DNA from: a virus
DNA: 39,772 bases
Virus record (IMG/VR): IMGVR_UViG_3300046507_000181
Span: 1 to 39,772 of that record
Strand: one strand, 5' to 3'
A program made the translations under genes and the position numbers. This document shows positions 36,842 to 39,772 of the stretch, piece after piece (position 1 is the first letter of the stretch; each line of letters begins with the position of its first letter). Below the pieces are notes generated by a model, which was not told the DNA's origin, did no database searches, and worked only from the letters and a program-made list of their open reading frames with translations.

Positions 36842-36998
36842 AGTCGCTCACGTCCTCCAAATATGCGGCGTCGGTCCCGCGTCCGAGCGGCCACCGTTGA
36901 ACAGAAGACGGCCCCGAAGTGTTGTGCACTTCGGGGCCGTTACGGGTGGCTTCTTCGAGTAGCCACCGTCGCATGCGTTGCTCGATGGTTTCAGGCAT
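36834..36998 (-). CDS. small hypothetical protein (54 aa)
   Basis: ATG 36998 with AAGGAA. N-terminal helix (MPETIEQRMRRWLLEEATRN), then a stretch encoded by a perfect 13-bp-stem hairpin (36908-36940). The hairpin may mean the C-terminal half is unconstrained. Confidence 0.5.
   Translation of the reverse strand: MPETIEQRMRRWLLEEATRNGPEVHNTSGPSSVQRWPLGRGTDAAYLEDVSDCD
36908..36940. terminator. perfect 13-bp hairpin within or after a small gene
   Basis: ACGGCCCCGAAGT (36908-36920) and ACTTCGGGGCCGT (36928-36940), loop of 7. Very stable in both directions; no U-tract. Bidirectional terminator or attenuator in the early operon. Confidence 0.55.
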
Positions 36999-37200
36999 CG
37001 TCTTCCTTTTCTGGCCGTTCGACGACGATGGGTTCGTCGAGCCAGTCGTCACGGTCAGCGCCGATGCCTGCCGTTTCGTCAGCTACCCGTGCTGCGTATC
37101 CGGTCTGCCATGCGTTGCCGGCTGATGCGATGAACGCGTTACGCATGGCACGCACGTACGCGTCACGGACCTGATCTGTGGTGGGTGTGAAGTCAGTCAT
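36991..37200 (-). CDS. conserved small early protein (69 aa)
   Basis: ATG 37200 in overlap with the upstream zinc protein. FTPTTDQVRDAYVRAMRNAF is a pattern I know from many actinophage early proteins (a helix around T-x-x-x-V-R-x-A-Y), and DDWLDEPIVVERPEKEDDA is an acidic tail. Function unknown. Confidence 0.68.
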   Translation of the reverse strand: MTDFTPTTDQVRDAYVRAMRNAFIASAGNAWQTGYAARVADETAGIGADRDDWLDEPIVVERPEKEDDA

Positions 37201-37375
37201 AGCTTTCCTTCCAAACAAAACACGTGTCGCAGTCGTCTTGGAACATGTATTCATGCTCTGGGCAGCGTAAGAATCGTGCGCTTGCCGGTTCGCTGCAGTC
37301 GTCGCAGATTGGGTCATCATCGAAGGTGACGTGCTGCGGATTCGGTCGGTGGCAGTACGCGCACTCAGTCATCAT
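37193..37375 (-). CDS. double zinc-ribbon protein (60 aa)
   Basis: ATG 37375 (then a second ATG). ECAYCHRPNPQHVTFDDDPI and CDDCSEPASARF give one CxxC pair set; LRCPEHEYMFQDDCDTCFVW gives another. Two treble-clef-like sites in 60 residues. Role unknown. Confidence 0.68.
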   Translation of the reverse strand: MMTECAYCHRPNPQHVTFDDDPICDDCSEPASARFLRCPEHEYMFQDDCDTCFVWKESYD

Positions 37376-37506
37376 CGTTCCGCTTCTCCCATCTGTCGCA
37401 GGACCCGTTCAGCGAGCCGTAGCCGTGATGCTTCCGGCAGGCCTGGTGATGCTGCGATGTATCGGTGGTACTCGTCGAGCAGTTCTGCCATGGTCGGCTT
37501 ATCCAT
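37372..37506 (-). CDS. small helical protein (44 aa)
   Basis: ATG 37506, overlapping the TAA of the upstream 25-aa gene, and ending CGATGATGA with the next start. MDKPTMAELLDEYHRYIAAS then SRLRLAERVLRQMG. Predicted two helices. Confidence 0.58.
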   Translation of the reverse strand: MDKPTMAELLDEYHRYIAASPGLPEASRLRLAERVLRQMGEAER

Positions 37507-37576
37507 TCTTCGGCTCCCATCCGAATTCGCGCATGCCGCAGAGGTCACCGCATGTTGGGCAGGCGTCGGAGGTCAT
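37499..37576 (-). CDS. 25-aa CPxC mini zinc protein
   Basis: ATG 37576, ATGA overlap upstream; TAA overlaps the next ATG. MTSDACPTCGDLCGMREFGW contains three cysteines, perhaps zinc-binding as an oligomer. Very small; supported mainly by double coupling. Confidence 0.48.
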   Translation of the reverse strand: MTSDACPTCGDLCGMREFGWEPKNG

Positions 37577-37962
37577 GCGGTGAGTCCCGTTCGCAGAAGG
37601 GGACTCCACATCGCACTCGTGTACAGAGCAGCCGGCTCGAGGTAGGCCCGCACGGCAGGCTCGTCATCCTCAGTTACGTAGATCGTGTGGTCGAGCAGGA
37701 TCCCCTTGCGTGGTAGCAGGTAGAACAGCCGCAGATAGTCGCGGTTGTCCTCGTCCGGGAACATCGCAATGTCTTCCGGACTGGTCTTGATCCAGTCGAA
37801 CCGGTACAGCCAGTTCAGGCCGTCGATCGGGCTGCCCCATCCCTCGGCAAAATCGGACCAGCTATCCCACGTCTGTGAGTAATCGCGCTGCTGAATGCCA
37901 GTTGCGAACCAGTTGCTTTCGGGGCCGCAGTAGTCGTGTTCGACTTCCCAGAGGTGCGCCAT
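37573..37962 (-). CDS. conserved hypothetical protein (129 aa)
   Basis: ATG 37962 overlaps the SSB stop (ATGA). DYCGPESNWFATG, SWSDFAEGWGSPIDGLNWLY and LRLFYLLPRKG form a Trp/Asp-rich pattern seen in many actinophage early genes of unknown role. No catalytic set. Confidence 0.68.
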   Translation of the reverse strand: MAHLWEVEHDYCGPESNWFATGIQQRDYSQTWDSWSDFAEGWGSPIDGLNWLYRFDWIKTSPEDIAMFPDEDNRDYLRLFYLLPRKGILLDHTIYVTEDDEPAVRAYLEPAALYTSAMWSPLLRTGLTA

Positions 37963-38474
37963 CAGAACGGCGTCTCGTCGTTGTATCCACCAGCAGGTGC
38001 ATCCCATGCGCCCTCTGCGCCCGCCTGTGCCCCGTTCCCCACGTTCTGCGTCTGGTTGCCCGCCGGGGTGTTGTTCGGGGCGTAGGAGGCGGACTGGAGG
38101 CCATTCGAGCCGGTAGCGCGAGTCACGGCCGCTGTCGCGTACCGCAACGACGGTCCGATCTCGTCAACCTCGAGCTCGATGCTGGTTCGCTTGTTGCCTT
38201 CGCGGTCGTCGTAGGAACGCTGCTTCAGTCGCCCCTGCACGATGACGCGCGCACCCTTCGTCAGCGAGCCGGCGACATGCTCACCGAGTTCACCCCATGC
38301 GGACGATCGGAGGAACAGCGCGTCGCCGTCCTTCCACTCGTTCGCCTGACGGTCAAACGTGCGAGGGGTGGAAGCGATTGTGAAGTTCGCGACCGCCTTG
38401 CCGTTTTGCGTGTAACGAAGCTCTGGATCGGCAGTAAGGTTGCCAATCACGGTGATGATGGTTTCGTTTGCCAT
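37962..38474 (-). CDS. ssb: single-stranded DNA-binding protein
   Basis: 170 aa; OB fold over residues 1-110 ([60 protein letters not shown]) and a Gly/Asn/Gln linker ending NDETPF, a slightly altered acidic tip. Coats ssDNA at the phage fork and recruits partners by the tip. In the replication module, downstream of the initiator. Confidence 0.93.
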   Translation of the reverse strand: MANETIITVIGNLTADPELRYTQNGKAVANFTIASTPRTFDRQANEWKDGDALFLRSSAWGELGEHVAGSLTKGARVIVQGRLKQRSYDDREGNKRTSIELEVDEIGPSLRYATAAVTRATGSNGLQSASYAPNNTPAGNQTQNVGNGAQAGAEGAWDAPAGGYNDETPF

Positions 38475-38809
38475 TACGCTGCTTTCCGTTCTGCGGCTCG
38501 TGCCGCTTGTCTGATCGCGTACGACCGGATGGCCGCATCGATTTCGGTTTTGTCAGGGATGTCGTAGCCGCGTGCATGGATCTCACGGTCCGCGTCCGCC
38601 AACTGCATGTCCGCCTGCTCAGTGGTTACGTCGCTGCGCATACGTTCCCAGAAGTCACGCCGGCAGTAGTCATGCGCATGCCGCATTTCGTGGTCCCACC
38701 GTGATCCGGGCCGTTCATGGTCAAGGTCACTATGCACGCGCATCCGTTCCGACTCGAGGTCGGCCGGGTTGATGGATGCGATGAAGTTCGACCAGGCGTC
38801 ATCGGTCAT
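38474..38809 (-). CDS. hypothetical early protein (111 aa)
   Basis: ATG 38809, GAGG 7 nt before. Acidic-basic helical protein: [40 protein letters not shown], and a basic C-terminus ([12 protein letters not shown]). It lies between a zinc protein and SSB. Unknown function. Confidence 0.65.
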   Translation of the reverse strand: MTDDAWSNFIASINPADLESERMRVHSDLDHERPGSRWDHEMRHAHDYCRRDFWERMRSDVTTEQADMQLADADREIHARGYDIPDKTEIDAAIRSYAIRQAARAAERKAA

Positions 38810-38948
38810 CGGCTAGCCTCGACTGCTTCCAGGTTTTGCCGCACCAGCAGCGATGCTCAACGGTGAGGTCGTCCGTGTGATTCGCCCGTGCGCATATGTG
38901 TTCAACCTGGCCGTCATTGCGGCGCTGTCCGCATCGGTCGCTATCCAT
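38799..38948 (-). CDS. mini zinc-finger protein (49 aa)
   Basis: ATG 38948 with AAGGAG. CGQRRNDGQVEHICARANHT and VEHRCWCGKTWK give Cys/His positions for one zinc. Overlaps both neighbours. Another member of the early mini zinc-protein set. Confidence 0.6.
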   Translation of the reverse strand: MDSDRCGQRRNDGQVEHICARANHTDDLTVEHRCWCGKTWKQSRLADDR

Positions 38949-39282
38949 TCGCTCGCTCCTTCCGATGCTTCTCGAGCGCTTCCCGGAACTCGGCTTCATG
39001 CGCTGCCCGGTCGAGTGTCACCGCGGCCTGTTCCAACGCGGGCCGTGACAGTCGCTGCTGCCGGTCCAACTCGTCCTGCACACGACGTGCAGCCGCGTTC
39101 ACATGTCCGGGCATGAGATAGGCCGTGGACTCCTTAAAGTGGAGTGCCACGGCCTGCTGTGCGACGGTGAGTTGCAAATGCCCGACTGCTTGATGCCAGA
39201 CGATCACCGTTTCCCGTTGCACGTTCCGGTTGTCGTACGCCGCGATGACCGTCAGCAGCTTCGCGGTTTCGTCTAAGTCCAT
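38941..39282 (-). CDS. putative helicase-loader-like protein (113 aa)
   Basis: ATG 39282 with GGAGG, overlapping the initiator stop by 10 bp. AKLLTVIAAYDNRNVQRETV and VAQQAVALHFKESTAYLMPG HVNAAARR match small proteins encoded after actinophage initiators; the A-Y-L-M-P-x-H segment resembles G39P/G40P-loader-like families. Likely a replisome loading partner; the assignment is by pattern and position only. Confidence 0.62.
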   Translation of the reverse strand: MDLDETAKLLTVIAAYDNRNVQRETVIVWHQAVGHLQLTVAQQAVALHFKESTAYLMPGHVNAAARRVQDELDRQQRLSRPALEQAAVTLDRAAHEAEFREALEKHRKERANG

Positions 39283-39772
39283 CCGTCCGCCTCCAATGCG
39301 GGCTGCTGAGTTTGGTTGAACGTGCCGACGAGAGATGCGGCACGCTGGGCGGCAGTCGGGCGCTCATCCGGCCGGCGATGCGTCCGCTGAGCTGCGAGTC
39401 TCAGCTGCTCGTACTTCTCACGCAGCTTCGACATCGACAGGATGTTCGACCGCCAGAACTCATCGGCAGTGGCCCAGACGATCGCGGCGCTGACCTGCTC
39501 GACGGTCAGCCCATCGGCGTCGAGTATGAGCCGTGCCGCGTCCCGGTTCTTCTTCGTACGGCTCGGCGTCTTCCCACCGTTCGCCGTGATGCGTTCATCA
39601 AGCAGATCGAGCAGAGAGTCCACATCGGGTCGGACGTCCGCGTCAGCGGGCTCCGACGAGAGAGAACTGTTCCCCTGTTCCCCTGTTCCCCTGTTCCCCT
39701 GTTCCCCTGTTCCAGACGCCTCTTTTGCTGCAACCCTCGCGAGGGTGTCGCGAATCTCAGCGGTATCGGCGT
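39273..39772 (-). CDS. replication initiator, C-terminal part (joins 1-465)
   Basis: Enters at the right end in the same frame as the gene at 1-465; the terminal 125 bp are the shared copy. Non-duplicated part 39647-39273 encodes residues 156-279, with MDSLLDLLDERITANGG-type acidic start (GTG internal) and DADGLTVEQVSAAIVWATAD, SKLREKYEQLRLAAQRTHRR, a DnaD-like/replisome-recruiting helical domain. Stop TAG/TAA region overlaps the next gene. Confidence 0.82.
   Translation of the reverse strand, partial: ADTAEIRDTLARVAAKEASGTGEQGNRGTGEQGNSSLSSEPADADVRPDVDSLLDLLDERITANGGKTPSRTKKNRDAARLILDADGLTVEQVSAAIVWATADEFWRSNILSMSKLREKYEQLRLAAQRTHRRPDERPTAAQRAASLVGTFNQTQQPALEADGWT
39648..39772. repeat. terminal direct repeat, right copy (identical to 1-125)
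   Basis: Exact copy of bases 1-125, including 5.9 copies of the 8-mer (39667-39714). Confirms that the window ends overlap. Confidence 0.95.

Noticed and set aside
1-39772. CRISPR array or integrated IS element
   Set aside because: The only short tandem repeat is the 8-bp tract without spacers, and no transposase frame or terminal inverted repeat pair was recognised.

Overview
The window is an essentially complete temperate siphovirus (prophage-type) genome that closes on itself. The first 125 bases recur exactly as the last 125 bases (offset 39647), and one replication gene runs across that junction in frame, so the real molecule is probably a circle, or circularly permuted genome, of about 39,647 bp. 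High G+C, GTG starts, SD-led genes chained by 4-bp ATGA/GTGA overlaps, and families typical of actinobacteriophages (HTH replication initiator, ReqiPepy6 Gp37-like minor tail protein, DUF6093-like neck protein, M15 endolysin) point to an Actinomycetota host. The genus cannot be decided from the sequence. The attP core is a 3'-half copy of an Arg-tRNA(ACG) gene, so this is the likely integration site.

Layout, following the minus strand, which carries almost everything. The control region lies at 8281-11408: Cro-like and Xis-like genes leftward, an XRE repressor plus ImmA/IrrE protease rightward, a tyrosine integrase, and attP. From 8178 down to 1, and on through 39772 to about 34490, runs a long early operon of small overlapping genes. 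It includes a GIY-YIG nuclease, two HNH-AP2 nucleases, a YqaJ exonuclease with a conserved partner, RusA, the replication initiator, SSB and at least eight mini zinc-ribbon proteins. From 34387 down to 12971 is the late operon: two HNH genes, TerS, TerL, portal, MuF-like protein, scaffold, capsid, connector and neck genes, tail tube, a frameshifted tail assembly chaperone, tape measure, Dit, minor tail proteins, M15 endolysin, holin cassette and a terminal tail fibre.

Only five genes lie on the plus strand: repressor, ImmA, a 100-aa unknown (11869), a membrane-anchored SGNH hydrolase (12214) and a two-TM moron (24125). Four of the five have a TANNNT -10 box 6-9 nt before the start codon and no SD, as expected for leaderless prophage-expressed mRNAs. 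ImmA is SD-led, downstream of the repressor. The leftward Cro-like gene and the transcript entering the integrase region also look leaderless. Both carry the same palindromic operator (GTCAGATCTGAC or one mismatch) between -35 and -10, which suggests that one repressor closes both lytic/early transcription and integrase transcription.

The least explained parts are: the 8-bp tandem repeat inside the replication initiator gene; the ACTTG repeat field at 11704-11841; the TTGGTACAAGT repeats upstream of TerS; the structured weakly coding stretch 35205-35715; and attenuator-like hairpins bracketing the tail-tube gene.
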